64,000 nucleotides of DNA from SXVE01 sp036388895 (GCA_036388895.1 DASVQY010000064.1:127241-191240); one strand, 5' to 3'. Positions 17,997-26,650 are shown, numbered from the stretch's first letter. Translations and numbers: made by a program. Notes: generated by a model from the letters alone, not told the origin.

Positions 17997-18272
17997 TTAC
18001 AGGCTGTCGTATTTTTCCGCTGTTTCTTTTTCCTTTCCCCAAACGTGATCGTCCACGCCTTCGACGCCTTTTTGTCTGGCACAATGCGCGCAGCAGAAAT
18101 AATTGGCGTTAGCTTCCACGCCGTGACCGATAACTTTACAGCCGCAATTTGCGCAAATCGGCGCGAGTCGGTGAATCGCGCACTCGAAGCAATCAAAAAC
18201 GTGACGATTTCCCGCCGTAATCACTTCAAAAGCCAAATAATAATCGTTTCCGCAGACTTCGCATTGTGCCAT
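17997..18272 (-). CDS. Small zinc-ribbon / prokaryotic metallothionein-like protein
   Basis: This 91-aa cytosolic protein contains cysteine pairs CEVCGNDY, CFECAIH, CANCGCK and CCAHC, enough for two zinc sites. MAQCEVCGNDYYLAFEV and HVFDCFECAIHRLAP are typical of a family often labelled metallothionein-like or hypothetical. The role is presumably zinc binding. The gene has a GGAG ribosome site and lies upstream of and co-directional with the SPW-like gene. Confidence 0.75.
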   Translation of the reverse strand: MAQCEVCGNDYYLAFEVITAGNRHVFDCFECAIHRLAPICANCGCKVIGHGVEANANYFCCAHCARQKGVEGVDDHVWGKEKETAEKYDSL

Positions 18273-18588
18273 TTTCTGTTCTCCTTAATTTTATTTTAAC
18301 GTGAAATTTCGCGCCGCTTTGAAGCGCATTTTCAAAATCACTCTGTTTTAACGCAAGCGTTCGTCTCGCGCATCTCTCACTGAAAACTTTGTTATACTCG
18401 TTTAGCCGAATAATGAAACCGCCAGAAAAGCCGTTAAAAAAAACAGATTTATTCTTATTCGCATAAGCATCTCCGAAGGTGAAAAAATTTAGGCGATTTC
18501 GACAGAATTATAATTTCGGTAAGAAATTGAATTTTTGCCGCAATCGCCTTTTTTTATCCAATGTTTTTCACTGAACAAGCCATAAATA
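18273..18588. other. Intergenic stretch with a bidirectional terminator
   Basis: I see no coding sequence here. The hairpin with arms AGGCGATT (18491-18498) and AATCGCCT (18542-18549) has T runs on both strands (18549-18556 on plus; 18481-18490 on minus) and probably ends the DUF4142 transcript. Confidence 0.55.
18491..18556. terminator. Terminator downstream of the DUF4142 gene
   Basis: An 8-bp stem with a 43-nt loop is followed by T runs in both directions. It lies 33 bp after the DUF4142 stop codon. Confidence 0.55.
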
Positions 18589-19344
18589 TTACCTGTTTGA
18601 ATTCATATTCATATTTGAATTCGTATTTCCCGAGTTTGTATTTCGATTGTTGTTTCGATTGGAATTGTTATTGCGGTTGGAGTTCATATTGCGGTTTGAA
18701 TTCATATTCATATTATTCATATTATGGTTCATATTTGAATTCATATTCATATTTGAATTCATATTACCGCCCGAATTCATATTCATATCGCCGCTTCTGT
18801 TGCCGCCTGACATTCCATTGTTGCCGCGATTGTTTCTCATTCCGTTGTACATCGTTCGCGCCATTGTCAGATGACCTTGCAGCGCCGGTAGAGTTTTCGC
18901 CGCAAACGCTCGCGCCTCGGCGTCTTCGGCGTCGTTATCATTCGCCTGTTTTTGGAAAAGCTTCACGGCGTCTTCGTGCGCTTTGACCTGCATTTTCATA
19001 TACTCACGGTCAAATTCCATTCCTGCCGACGCGCGGTTTAATTTATCCACCATCGCTCTTTGTTTGCCGCTCATTTCGGTCGGAAGAGTGATGTTTTTGG
19101 CTGCCGCTAAAGTTTTCAGTTCTTCGCTGGTACGCGTGTGATCGTCAATCATCATTTGCGCAAACCGACGAACTTCTTCGCTCGATGATTTTTGCAGCGC
19201 CGCTTGGCTCGACATAATTTCCAGCATATCCGACTGCGCCGCGCGCATCATAAAAGTGTCTGCTTTTGTTGCTTCGACAACGAACCCATTTAATACAAAT
19301 ACCGAAGCAATCAATACCGTAAATAGAAAAAATAGTCTCTTCAT
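18589..19344 (-). CDS. Secreted DUF4142 protein with an Asn/Met-rich tail
   Basis: A Sec signal peptide (MKRLFFLFTVLIASVFVLNGFVVEA) is followed by a helical, ferritin-like DUF4142 domain at about residues 30-170 (FMMRAAQSDMLEIMSSQAAL; SEEVRRFAQMMIDDHTRTSEELK). The last 75 or so residues are low complexity, built from MNMNSN / NMNSNR repeats and encoded by repeated GAATTCATATTCATA words on the plus strand. The tail is probably disordered and exported. DUF4142 proteins are periplasmic and often stress-induced; biochemical activity is unknown. Confidence 0.88.
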   Translation of the reverse strand: MKRLFFLFTVLIASVFVLNGFVVEATKADTFMMRAAQSDMLEIMSSQAALQKSSSEEVRRFAQMMIDDHTRTSEELKTLAAAKNITLPTEMSGKQRAMVDKLNRASAGMEFDREYMKMQVKAHEDAVKLFQKQANDNDAEDAEARAFAAKTLPALQGHLTMARTMYNGMRNNRGNNGMSGGNRSGDMNMNSGGNMNSNMNMNSNMNHNMNNMNMNSNRNMNSNRNNNSNRNNNRNTNSGNTNSNMNMNSNR

Positions 19345-19626
19345 TTTTTTTTACCCCTTTTTCGTCCTTAATTTCTAAATTTTATAAACCAACGTTTTTC
19401 GACACTCTTGTATGTCTCGCTTTTTTCAGGAGATAAACAAGCGTTTGAAAAACTTAAAAAACAACTGTGTGTAATTTACAGATACTGCAATCCAGGTGCC
19501 ACAAAGATAAATAATTTGTTGTTAATAATTAAAGGGAAGTGCGCCGCTGACAAATAGAGAGATCGGGAAGCTGTTTTGACTCGTCGGATACGATGTAAAT
19601 TCTTATAAATGGTGACAAGCGAATTT

Positions 19627-21540
19627 TTATAAATCCGATCTTTCAGCCAGTTCCGCCCAGCGTTCGATGGCTTGTTCGAGCTGCGGCTGTAAATTTTGCT
19701 GTTCGCTGAAAAGTTCGTTGACTTTATAAGAATCGGTCGCAAAACGGTTCAAATCGTTTTCGATTTCAGCAAGCCTTTTTTCGATTTCAGGGATTCTGAA
19801 TTCAAGTTCTTCCAGCTCGCGTTTTTCTTTGAAAGAAAGCTTTTTCGATTCGGATTTGCCGTTTTGCTTTGCTTCGCCGCTTTCCGGTTTAACTACCGAA
19901 CGCGCCTCAGATATTTTTTCCGTTTCCTTATTTTCCGCCTCTTCACGCTGCGTAATTTTCAGATAAGTCGAATAATCGCCCGGAAAACCGCGAATTGCGC
20001 CGCCTTCAAATTTAAAGAGATTTTCGACGGTTCGGTCGAGAAAATAACGGTCGTGACTGACGACGATCAACGCGCCCGCAAAGTCGTCAAGATATTCTTC
20101 GAGCGCGATCAAAGTCGGAATATCGAGATCGTTCGTCGGTTCGTCGAGCAGCAAAACATTCGGCGAACTCATTAAAATTCGTAAAAGGTAAAGCCTGCGG
20201 CGCTCGCCGCCCGAAAGATTTCCGATAATCGAATACTGCGCCGTAGGCGGAAAAAGAAATTTTTCCAGCATTTGCGAAGCCGTAATTTGCCGCCCGTCAA
20301 CGGTCGTGACGTATTCCGCCGCTTCGCGGATGTAATCAATTACGCGCTGTTCGTCGCTCAAAGCACGGCTTTCCTGGTCATAATAACCGATGTGAACCGT
20401 CTGCCCGATTTCGATTTCGCCGCCGTCCGGCTCGATTCGATTTGTAATAATTTCCAGAAGCGTCGTTTTGCCTGAGCCGTTTGCGCCGATAATTCCGATG
20501 CGGTCGTCCCGCTTCAAAAGATATGTAAAATCGTCAATCAGTTTTCGCCCGCCGTACGACTTTGAAACATTGTTCAGCTCGATGATTTTTGAACCGAGAC
20601 GCTTTGAACCGATTGCAATGTCAATCTCGGCTTTCGCTTTTTCCTTCGGCTGCGCCATTAAATCATAAGCCGCGTCAATGCGCGCCTTTGATTTGCGCGT
20701 TCGCGCCTTCGCCCCGGTTCGCAGCCAGGCAAGCTCTTTTTTTATAAGCATTTCGCGCTTGTGACCTTCGACCGCGCGAAGCGTTTCCTGTTCTTCCTTT
20801 TTCTCTAAATAATAAGCGTAATTTCCGTTGAAACTTTGCACCGTTCCGCGATCAATTTCAAAAATCCGATTCGTCACGCGGTCGAGAAAATACCGGTCGT
20901 GCGTGACGAGCAAAAGCGCGCCCGCGTATCTTTTCAAATAATCTTCGAGCCATTCAATCGTATCGGCGTCGAGATGATTCGTCGGTTCGTCGAGAATTAA
21001 AATGTCGGGTTTCGTGATGAGTTCGTGCGCGAGCGCGACGCGTTTACGCTGCCCGCCGGAAAGCGTTTTCATTTTCGCGGTCGTGTCGTATATGCCAAGC
21101 TTGTCGAGCACGATTCGCGCGTTTGTTTCGATTTCCCAGCCGCCGTTTGTTTCCAGCTCGTGCTGCAATTTATCAACTTTTTCCAGCAGCTTTGCGTCCG
21201 TTCCGCCTTGAATTGCCAGATCGTGACATGCGGTTTCATAATCGCCCAGCATCTTCATCATGCCGCCCGACGCGGCAAAAATCGTTTCGAGAACGGTCGC
21301 TTCTTCGTTTATCTGCGGATTTTGCGGCAGGTAAGCGAGCGTTTTTCCCTGAGCGCGCACGACCTTTCCCTCGTCCGGTTCTTCGCGTCCGGCGATAACG
21401 CGCAAAAGCGTCGTCTTGCCCGAGCCGTTCGCGCCGATAATTCCGATTTTGTCGCCGTCTTCCAATCCAATTGATACGTTTTCAAAAAGCGGTTTGATGC
21501 CGTAGTTTTTGCTGATATTTTCGAGTGAAAGAATATTCAT
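19627..21540 (-). CDS. ABC-F family ATPase (Uup-like)
   Basis: This 637-aa protein has two ABC ATPase domains and no membrane part. Walker A GANGSGKTTLL occurs at about residues 36 and 350, with signatures LSGGQRKRVALAHEL and LSGGERRRLYLLRIL. An inter-domain linker lies between them, and a C-terminal coiled coil spans about residues 560-637 (ELEELEFRIPEIEKRLAEIEND). This is the ABC-F layout of ribosome-associated translation factors or Uup. The C-terminal coiled coil favours a Uup-like member. It is separate from the DUF4142 gene downstream. Confidence 0.93.
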   Translation of the reverse strand: MNILSLENISKNYGIKPLFENVSIGLEDGDKIGIIGANGSGKTTLLRVIAGREEPDEGKVVRAQGKTLAYLPQNPQINEEATVLETIFAASGGMMKMLGDYETACHDLAIQGGTDAKLLEKVDKLQHELETNGGWEIETNARIVLDKLGIYDTTAKMKTLSGGQRKRVALAHELITKPDILILDEPTNHLDADTIEWLEDYLKRYAGALLLVTHDRYFLDRVTNRIFEIDRGTVQSFNGNYAYYLEKKEEQETLRAVEGHKREMLIKKELAWLRTGAKARTRKSKARIDAAYDLMAQPKEKAKAEIDIAIGSKRLGSKIIELNNVSKSYGGRKLIDDFTYLLKRDDRIGIIGANGSGKTTLLEIITNRIEPDGGEIEIGQTVHIGYYDQESRALSDEQRVIDYIREAAEYVTTVDGRQITASQMLEKFLFPPTAQYSIIGNLSGGERRRLYLLRILMSSPNVLLLDEPTNDLDIPTLIALEEYLDDFAGALIVVSHDRYFLDRTVENLFKFEGGAIRGFPGDYSTYLKITQREEAENKETEKISEARSVVKPESGEAKQNGKSESKKLSFKEKRELEELEFRIPEIEKRLAEIENDLNRFATDSYKVNELFSEQQNLQPQLEQAIERWAELAERSDL

Positions 21541-21607
21541 AAACTGAATTCAAATTAGCAAATTCTTCATTAGCAGCCAACTGCCGCTTTTCGACAAATT
21601 TTCGCTT

Positions 21608-22204
21608 TTACCCGTTTCGGCTTTTGTAAATATCTTCAATGACGGCTCGCATTCTTTGCGTATGCGTGCCTTCCCAATATATTTTTTGACAGTTCGGGCA
21701 GCAGTAAAACGCATTTTGAGTTTCACGCACGCGCGGCGGAACATTAGTTTCAATTTCATCAGCGCTCGCATTCCTCAAAACGGTGTTGCAAACCAAACAG
21801 CGCACGAAAAGTTTTGCGGGCAGTTTCAAATTGAAATGTTCGACGATCTGCGCAAACTGTTCCAAAGGTTTTTCGCTTTCGAGCAGCAAAATATTATTTG
21901 CGCGCCATTCTTTTTTCAGTTTTTTGTCGAGCGTCAAAACATAACGATTTTCCCTGATCGCCCGTCGAACCAAATCTTCATCGGAAATCGCGTCTTCCCA
22001 AACCGTATCAATCCCAACCGCGCGCAGTCGGCGCACGAGTCGCGCGACGTTCACATCGGCAAAAAATTTTATCTCTTCATTTTTCTGCAAAGTTATTTTG
22101 TGCTCGAATCCGACGCGCTCGCCGCACGCGCAATTTATTGTTCGCCCATACTCGAACAAAGTAACGTCGTATTGCCGCCCGCATTTTTGACAATAAATCG
22201 CCAT
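21608..22204 (-). CDS. Mut7-C RNAse-domain protein with zinc ribbons
   Basis: I chose ATG 22204 (MAIYCQKCGRQYDVTLFEYG); an in-frame TTG lies 9 nt upstream. The protein is 198 aa. An N-terminal zinc-ribbon-like part (CQKCG... CACGE) leads into the Mut7-C PIN-like domain: FFADVNVARLVRRLRAVGIDT, then AISDEDLVRRAIRENRYVLTLDKKL. A terminal treble-cysteine region (CLVCN...CCPNCQKIYWEGTHTQRM) follows, all family hallmarks. The acidic residues of the PIN-like core are retained, so ribonuclease activity is plausible. The RNA target is unknown. Confidence 0.88.
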   Translation of the reverse strand: MAIYCQKCGRQYDVTLFEYGRTINCACGERVGFEHKITLQKNEEIKFFADVNVARLVRRLRAVGIDTVWEDAISDEDLVRRAIRENRYVLTLDKKLKKEWRANNILLLESEKPLEQFAQIVEHFNLKLPAKLFVRCLVCNTVLRNASADEIETNVPPRVRETQNAFYCCPNCQKIYWEGTHTQRMRAVIEDIYKSRNG

Positions 22205-22329
22205 TAATTTCAATTATGCTTTTTTTACTTTCGCGAACCAACCGGCGGGAAAAATTCGCCGGAATTAAATCATTTAAAAGCAGAAATTATTCGAGTAAAC
22301 TTGAAACGCAAGCGCGGGCAAAAAGATTA

Positions 22330-23457
22330 ATGAATATTCCAAACGCCACTTTACTGCCGGATTTTTACAAACGAGCGCTGGAACAATCTTCGACGGTCGC
22401 CCGCGCTCGCCGAATCGTGCTCGAACAAGGCTGGAATTCGACTTCTTATCAAATTATCAATCTGGGCATCAGCCGCTGGTTTTCAAAAGCCGGCGACGCG
22501 GTCGTCGGTTTTGTCGCGAGCAACAAAAGACGCATTGTGGCGGGCGCTCCGATCTGCGCGAAAGAGCGTTTGCCGGAAATCGCCGCCGAATTCGAAGCGG
22601 ACGCCGCGCGCGAGAACGAAGGCGTCTGCTACTTCTGCGCCGAGGCGAGGCTCGAATCAATGTACGCGCGGTCACCGAATTACTCGAAAATCCTCCTCGG
22701 CGCGCAGCCCGTCTGGCAGCCGAAGAATTGGGCGGCGGTTACGACGAAGCATAAATCTTTACGGGCGCAGTTGAACCGCGCGCGCAACAAAGGCGTAATC
22801 ATTAAAGAATGGTCTAACGAAAAAGCGCACGACCACCCGGCGCTGAAACAATGCCTCGGCGAATGGCTCGCGACGAAGGGTTTGCCGCCGCTCGCGTTTC
22901 TGGTCGAGCCGAACACTTTAACGAGGCTGTTCGACCGGCGCATTTTCGTCGCCGAGCTAAACGGCGAACCGATTGGCTTCGTCGTTCTTTCGCCTGTCGC
23001 GCAGCGTAACGGCTGGCTGTTCGAGCAGTTTCCGCACCGACCCGGAGCACCCAACGGAACGGTCGAGTTAATGATTGACGCGGCGATGAAAACGCTCGCC
23101 ACCGAAAATTTCGATTACGCGACGCTCGGGCTTTCGCCGCTTTCGCAGAGGGCGCGCATAGAATCTTTCCGCAACCCGTTCTGGCTTCGCGTCCTGCTCG
23201 CGTGGATGCGAAAACACGGGCAGCGGTTTTATAACTTCGACGGTCTTGACGCATTTAAGGCAAAATTACGACCGGAAAAATGGGAACCGGTTTTTGCCGT
23301 CTCGAACGAGCCGCAGATAAGCGTCCGAACGCTTTACGGCATTGCCGCCGCGTTCAGCGATAATGCGCCGGTGAAGTTGATTCTCGGCGGAGGCATTCGC
23401 GCGCTGAAAACGGAAATGAACTGGCTGAGACAAAGATTGACCAATCCGCATTCATAA
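22330..23457 (+). CDS. DUF2156 / lysyl-phosphatidylglycerol-synthase-like protein
   Basis: Start taken at MNIPNATLLPDFY (22330), since the in-frame extension upstream is not protein-like and overlaps the divergent promoter region. The 375-aa protein matches the soluble C-terminal catalytic domain of MprF-type aminoacyl-lipid synthases: SRWFSKAGDAVVGFVASNKRRIVAGAPIC, LRAQLNRARNKGV, FVAELNGEPIGFVVLSP and FYNFDGLDAFKAKLRPEKWEPVF. It lacks the N-terminal flippase. Such stand-alone DUF2156 proteins may transfer an aminoacyl group from tRNA to a lipid or another acceptor; the acceptor is unknown. Confidence 0.85.
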   Translation: MNIPNATLLPDFYKRALEQSSTVARARRIVLEQGWNSTSYQIINLGISRWFSKAGDAVVGFVASNKRRIVAGAPICAKERLPEIAAEFEADAARENEGVCYFCAEARLESMYARSPNYSKILLGAQPVWQPKNWAAVTTKHKSLRAQLNRARNKGVIIKEWSNEKAHDHPALKQCLGEWLATKGLPPLAFLVEPNTLTRLFDRRIFVAELNGEPIGFVVLSPVAQRNGWLFEQFPHRPGAPNGTVELMIDAAMKTLATENFDYATLGLSPLSQRARIESFRNPFWLRVLLAWMRKHGQRFYNFDGLDAFKAKLRPEKWEPVFAVSNEPQISVRTLYGIAAAFSDNAPVKLILGGGIRALKTEMNWLRQRLTNPHS

Positions 23458-23502
23458 CCGCGAATATGACCTTTGACGGTAAACTCAAAGATTTTCAGCG
23501 AA

Positions 23503-23859
23503 TTAATTCACGCCCAAAACTTCGATGATAATAATCAGCGTCGCATCCGGCGGAATCACGCCGCCCGCGCCGCGCGAGCCGTAGCCGATTGTAGAAGGTA
23601 TAATAAGAGCCGCGTGATCGCCGACACTGAGTTTCTGCAAGCCTTCGTCCCAACCTTTGATAACCATTCCGGCGCCGACCGTAAACGAGAACGGCTCGCG
23701 CCGGTCAAGCGAGCTGTCAAATTTCTGCCCGTTGGTTAGAAGCCCCGTGTAATTAACCATAACTTCATCGCCCGCTTTAACCCGCGCGCCGTCGCCTTTT
23801 TTCGTAATAATATAAGTCAAACCCGAATCGGTCGTGATCGCCTCGTTATTGTTCATCAT
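23503..23859 (-). CDS. FKBP-type peptidyl-prolyl cis-trans isomerase
   Basis: This 118-aa single FKBP domain has no signal peptide, so it is cytosolic. Key elements: VKAGDEVMVNYTGLLTNGQKFDSS, FTVGAGMVIKGWDEGL, IPSTIGYGSRGAG and IPPDATLIIIIEVLGV. It catalyses prolyl cis-trans isomerisation during folding. The length is typical of the minimal FKBP. It converges on the DUF2156 gene. Confidence 0.95.
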   Translation of the reverse strand: MMNNNEAITTDSGLTYIITKKGDGARVKAGDEVMVNYTGLLTNGQKFDSSLDRREPFSFTVGAGMVIKGWDEGLQKLSVGDHAALIIPSTIGYGSRGAGGVIPPDATLIIIIEVLGVN

Positions 23860-24031
23860 TTTTCTTATCTTTTTAATGAGTTATTTTATCTGGACATCTA
23901 TTCTTTTTTAACGAATAAAATGCTTATAATAGTTTATCTCTAAAACGCTCTTTTGATCGAATTCGAAACCCGTTGATTTTTGTTGTTTGTTTGATGATTA
24001 AAACCACCGGTGAAGATAAAAACGAATTACA

Positions 24032-24784
24032 ATGAACAATATAAACAAAATGAAAAAATTGTTTCTCACAATTGTATTTTTCATTATCGGTTTTACAACA
24101 ACCGAAACGGCGGTCTTTGCTCAAACCATCGAGCTAAAATACGACTTTCATCGGGGCGCGTCCGGTTGGACGGCGGCATTTGCCGATTATCCGCCGAATA
24201 CGGATTCGGACGGAACTTTGTACGAATTATTTGCCGGCGTGCGTTTTGTGCCGCGAAAATTGACGAGAGTGCCGAAACGGGCATTTTATATTCAGGCACA
24301 TAATCGCTCGGATGATATATTTATGTTTCTGAAGCGCCGTTTAACGGCAGAAGACGGAATTTCGGCTAATCAAACTTACAAAATTGAATTCATCGTTACG
24401 CTCGCTTCGAATGCGGCGAGCGGATGCGGCGGAATCGGCGGCGCGCCGGGCGAATCGGTCGCTTTAAAGGTCGGAGCCAGCCCGATTGAACCGCTAGCGG
24501 TTTTGCAGTCAAACGGTTATTTGCGTTTGAACGTTGACAAGGGAAACCAATCGCAAGGCGGGACGGCGGCATCGGTTGCCGGGAATATAGCTAACGGCAT
24601 TCCCTGTAGCCAAGCATCTCCACTTTACCCGTTCGCCATAATTCAGCGTTCGCATCAGCACACGTCAAATGTGTCGGCTAGTGCAAACGGAGAATTGTGG
24701 CTTGTGGTCGGCACCGATTCGGGTTTTGAAGGTATGACCAGACTTTATTACCAAAGCATAACGGTAAAGTTAATTCCTGTATAA
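24032..24784 (+). CDS. Secreted protein of unknown function
   Basis: A signal peptide (KKLFLTIVFFIIGFTTTETAVFAQ) precedes about 220 residues of beta-rich sequence (LKYDFHRGASGWTAAFADYPPN; GESVALKVGASPIEPLAVL; GELWLVVGTDSGFEGMTRLYYQSITVKLIPV). The final half resembles secreted jelly-roll proteins found in unrelated bacteria, but I cannot name a family. A second in-frame ATG at 24050 (MKKLF) is an equally possible start. It opens an AT-rich accessory stretch. Confidence 0.8.
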   Translation: MNNINKMKKLFLTIVFFIIGFTTTETAVFAQTIELKYDFHRGASGWTAAFADYPPNTDSDGTLYELFAGVRFVPRKLTRVPKRAFYIQAHNRSDDIFMFLKRRLTAEDGISANQTYKIEFIVTLASNAASGCGGIGGAPGESVALKVGASPIEPLAVLQSNGYLRLNVDKGNQSQGGTAASVAGNIANGIPCSQASPLYPFAIIQRSHQHTSNVSASANGELWLVVGTDSGFEGMTRLYYQSITVKLIPV

Positions 24785-24833
24785 AAGGATTTCGAAAAGC
24801 AAAAATATAGTTTTTTATTAAGCGGAGGAAGTA

Positions 24834-25151
24834 ATGGAAGCAAGAAACGCAGGACAAAAATCATTAATTAGAAGCATTGAACACGCTTTGTCAATAGACG
24901 CATCGAACGCGCAAATCAATGTTAACGCGCAGCTTATCACCGGTATTATCGAATTATTAATTAAGAAAGGAATCGTTTCAAAAGAAGAAATATACTCTCT
25001 AATCGAAGAGAAAAAGGAAAAATCAGTATCTCGTTTTGATAATAATAAAGAAAAATTCGAGCAGATTGATTCGCTCGATTTGTACTACATGATGACTGTC
25101 GAGACGGAAAATGCCTTCGACAGCTTCAAAAAACAGATAGAAAATCTTTAA
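24834..25151 (+). CDS. Hypothetical 105-aa helical protein
   Basis: A strong GCGGAGGAAG ribosome site precedes the ATG. The protein is charged and helical, with NVNAQLITGIIELLIKKGIVSKEEIYSLIEEKKEK suggesting a helical hairpin and coiled-coil character. No cysteines, signal peptide or membrane segment are visible. I do not recognise a family. It follows the secreted unknown by 50 bp and may share its transcript. Confidence 0.75.
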   Translation: MEARNAGQKSLIRSIEHALSIDASNAQINVNAQLITGIIELLIKKGIVSKEEIYSLIEEKKEKSVSRFDNNKEKFEQIDSLDLYYMMTVETENAFDSFKKQIENL

Positions 25152-25178
25152 TCAAAAGTAGTTGAAAAGCGAGTTTGG

Positions 25179-25245
25179 GTCGGCTGATTTATTATTTTTA
25201 AGACAGCTTGGTTATCATACGATAGTGAATATCGCATCAGCCGAC
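25179..25245. other. Long-loop inverted repeat
   Basis: Perfect 10-bp arms GTCGGCTGAT (25179-25188) and ATCAGCCGAC (25236-25245) enclose 47 nt. It lies after the 105-aa gene. There is no T run, so it may be a structured RNA, an operator or chance. Confidence 0.4.
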
Positions 25246-25352
25246 GAGAATGTCCGAAAAACCGATTTTCAGACCTTTTTGCAAGCTCAGCAAAGATGTT
25301 TCCGAACCTTCTTTGGGATTTTACGCAGAACCGAATAAAAAGATTGTCGCTG

Positions 25353-25505
25353 TCAGGGTTTTATTTTTTTTAATTCTTGTTCTTTGCGTTTTTTTTCCAA
25401 TATCAACATTCTTTGCTTATTTTCCTTTTCTTCGAGCTCTTTTTGCCAGGCGTTGATTTGATTTAAACTTCGAGCAGCGTTCGTAAATCTGTTGGTTTGG
25501 AGCAT
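25353..25505 (-). CDS. 50-aa basic small protein, paralogue of the one at 41.7 kb
   Basis: Starting at MLQTNRF (25505), with AAGGAAG upstream as ribosome site, this 50-aa protein reads AARSLNQINAWQKELEEKENKQR and then a Lys/Glu-rich helix. The core AARSxxQINAWQKExExKExKxR also occurs in the 57-aa protein at 41669-41842, with the same type of leader just before the ATG. Shared sequence between two distant loci argues that both are real genes. The protein is probably a single amphipathic or coiled-coil helix with one conserved Trp. Function unknown. Confidence 0.7.
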   Translation of the reverse strand: MLQTNRFTNAARSLNQINAWQKELEEKENKQRMLILEKKRKEQELKKIKP

Positions 25506-25904
25506 TTTTTTTCTTCCTTTATTTGCTGGTATTTTTACAAACGATAACAATCGGTTAGTAGAAACAATTAAAATATAATTAATTCCAATTTTCGTTGTTC
25601 GGCTTTTTTCATTTTGTTTAAATGAAACGCCTTATTCGTTTTAAGCTTTAAAAGATTTTTGTCGGGTTTACGGGTGGAACGGCATAGTTTTGTAATCTAT
25701 CGAACATAAAATTCTATGCCGAGATTTTTATACTTTAATACGTTAATGAATGTCAACAAAAAAAGTTGAGGTTCCGGGACTTTTTCGATTTTTTCGATTT
25801 AAATGAGCGTTTCGAGAAAATTCGCTTCGGTGATTAACTGCAGCGTCCAAAGTTTAAGCGCAATTTGCAAAGCGCATAATTGTAATGCTTAGGAAATAAA
25901 GTGT
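25506..25904. other. Non-coding AT-rich stretch
   Basis: No gene is seen. A bulged inverted repeat pairs GGCATAG (about 25691-25697) with CTATGCC (about 25724-25730), with inner TTTT/AAAA pairing. It lies in the presumed leader or promoter region of the 50-aa minus-strand gene. Confidence 0.4.
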
Positions 25905-26294
25905 TCACGGATTACATTTAACGCATTTACAACCTTTCGGTTTGATGAATTTTTCAAAGTAGCTTTTTCCGTAATCAAAGGTTATTTCTTCGTCTTGTTT
26001 GATTCTTCTTTTGGCGACAATCCAAATTTCATCATCTATAACTTCGGCGTAAGCGTTCGGTTTGCACGAGTGATTTACATAACGGGCTAGATTGTCTCTC
26101 GTTCTGCCGTCAATCGTGTGTTTTTCGTTAAGGCTGATCAGATACTTTCCGGTAAGTTTCTTTTCATCGGCATTCGACACGAGTTCGCCCGTGTATTGGA
26201 TAATTCTCATTCCTTTGAGAATCGGCTGGCAGGCAAATAAGCCGAGCCCGGTTTTTGAGCGTTTGACTGTAATAAGTTCGGTAGATTTTCCCAT
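25905..26294 (-). CDS. SET-domain protein
   Basis: This compact 129-aa SET lysine-methyltransferase-like protein has the N-terminal GLGLFACQPILKGMRIIQYTGELV. The SAM/catalytic knot motif NHSCKPNA lies at residues 74-81, and EEITFDYGKSYF follows at about 102-113. A terminal cysteine group C122-x-C124-x-x-C127 looks like a post-SET zinc site completed by C77. All core motifs are present, so it is probably active. Targets in bacteria are rarely known; it could modify a host protein or be an acquired gene. It lies in an AT-rich accessory stretch beside a decayed gene. Confidence 0.88.
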   Translation of the reverse strand: MGKSTELITVKRSKTGLGLFACQPILKGMRIIQYTGELVSNADEKKLTGKYLISLNEKHTIDGRTRDNLARYVNHSCKPNAYAEVIDDEIWIVAKRRIKQDEEITFDYGKSYFEKFIKPKGCKCVKCNP

Positions 26295-26468
26295 TATTCT
26301 TTTCGAGCGAATTCGGTTCCAATATTATGCGTAATAAGAATATTTCGGTAAATTAAGAGAAATCTGCGTGTAACCCGGAATCGAAAACTTTTTTTGCGCG
26401 TAGTCTTTATTAAAAAACCACCCGATTTCTCACCGGATTGATAGCAAACAGCATACCTGCTGCGGGAC

Positions 26469-26650
26469 TCGCCGGAATATATCGAAAATTGGTCGCCCGA
26501 ACTGCAACTTCGCGGCGGTAAACGGTACATCTACTTTGCATTATATAACAGCGAAAGCGGACGGAAGCGTATGTATGTAATAAAGGCGATTTCTGCTGAT
26601 CCGTAGGGACAATATACTTTAACGGGCAAACTTACCGACGACAGTGATTG
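26469..26650 (+). pseudogene. Remnant of a GH43-like glycosidase
   Basis: In one frame the sequence reads ENWSPELQLRGGKRYIYFAL, then GRKRMYVIKA, DP, an in-frame TAG at 26604-26606, and GQYTLTGKLTDDSD. This matches the order of a conserved GH43 block (W-A-P-E-L, GGKWYIYFA, RMYVLE, DPxGPYTFKGKLTDxxD). No start, no catalytic blade on either side and a premature stop indicate a decayed fragment of an arabinan- or xylan-degrading enzyme. The assignment rests on motif memory. Confidence 0.55.

Noticed and set aside
18561..18986. Tyr/Ser-rich 141-aa plus-strand frame
   Set aside because: It is the reverse complement of the Asn/Met repeat tail of the DUF4142 gene; the DUF4142 side has a signal peptide and a known domain.
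25250..25456. 68-aa plus-strand frame with a hydrophobic C-terminus
   Set aside because: It overlaps the 50-aa minus-strand gene, which is supported by a paralogue and ribosome site. The hydrophobic end is the reverse reading of that gene's Lys-rich tail.
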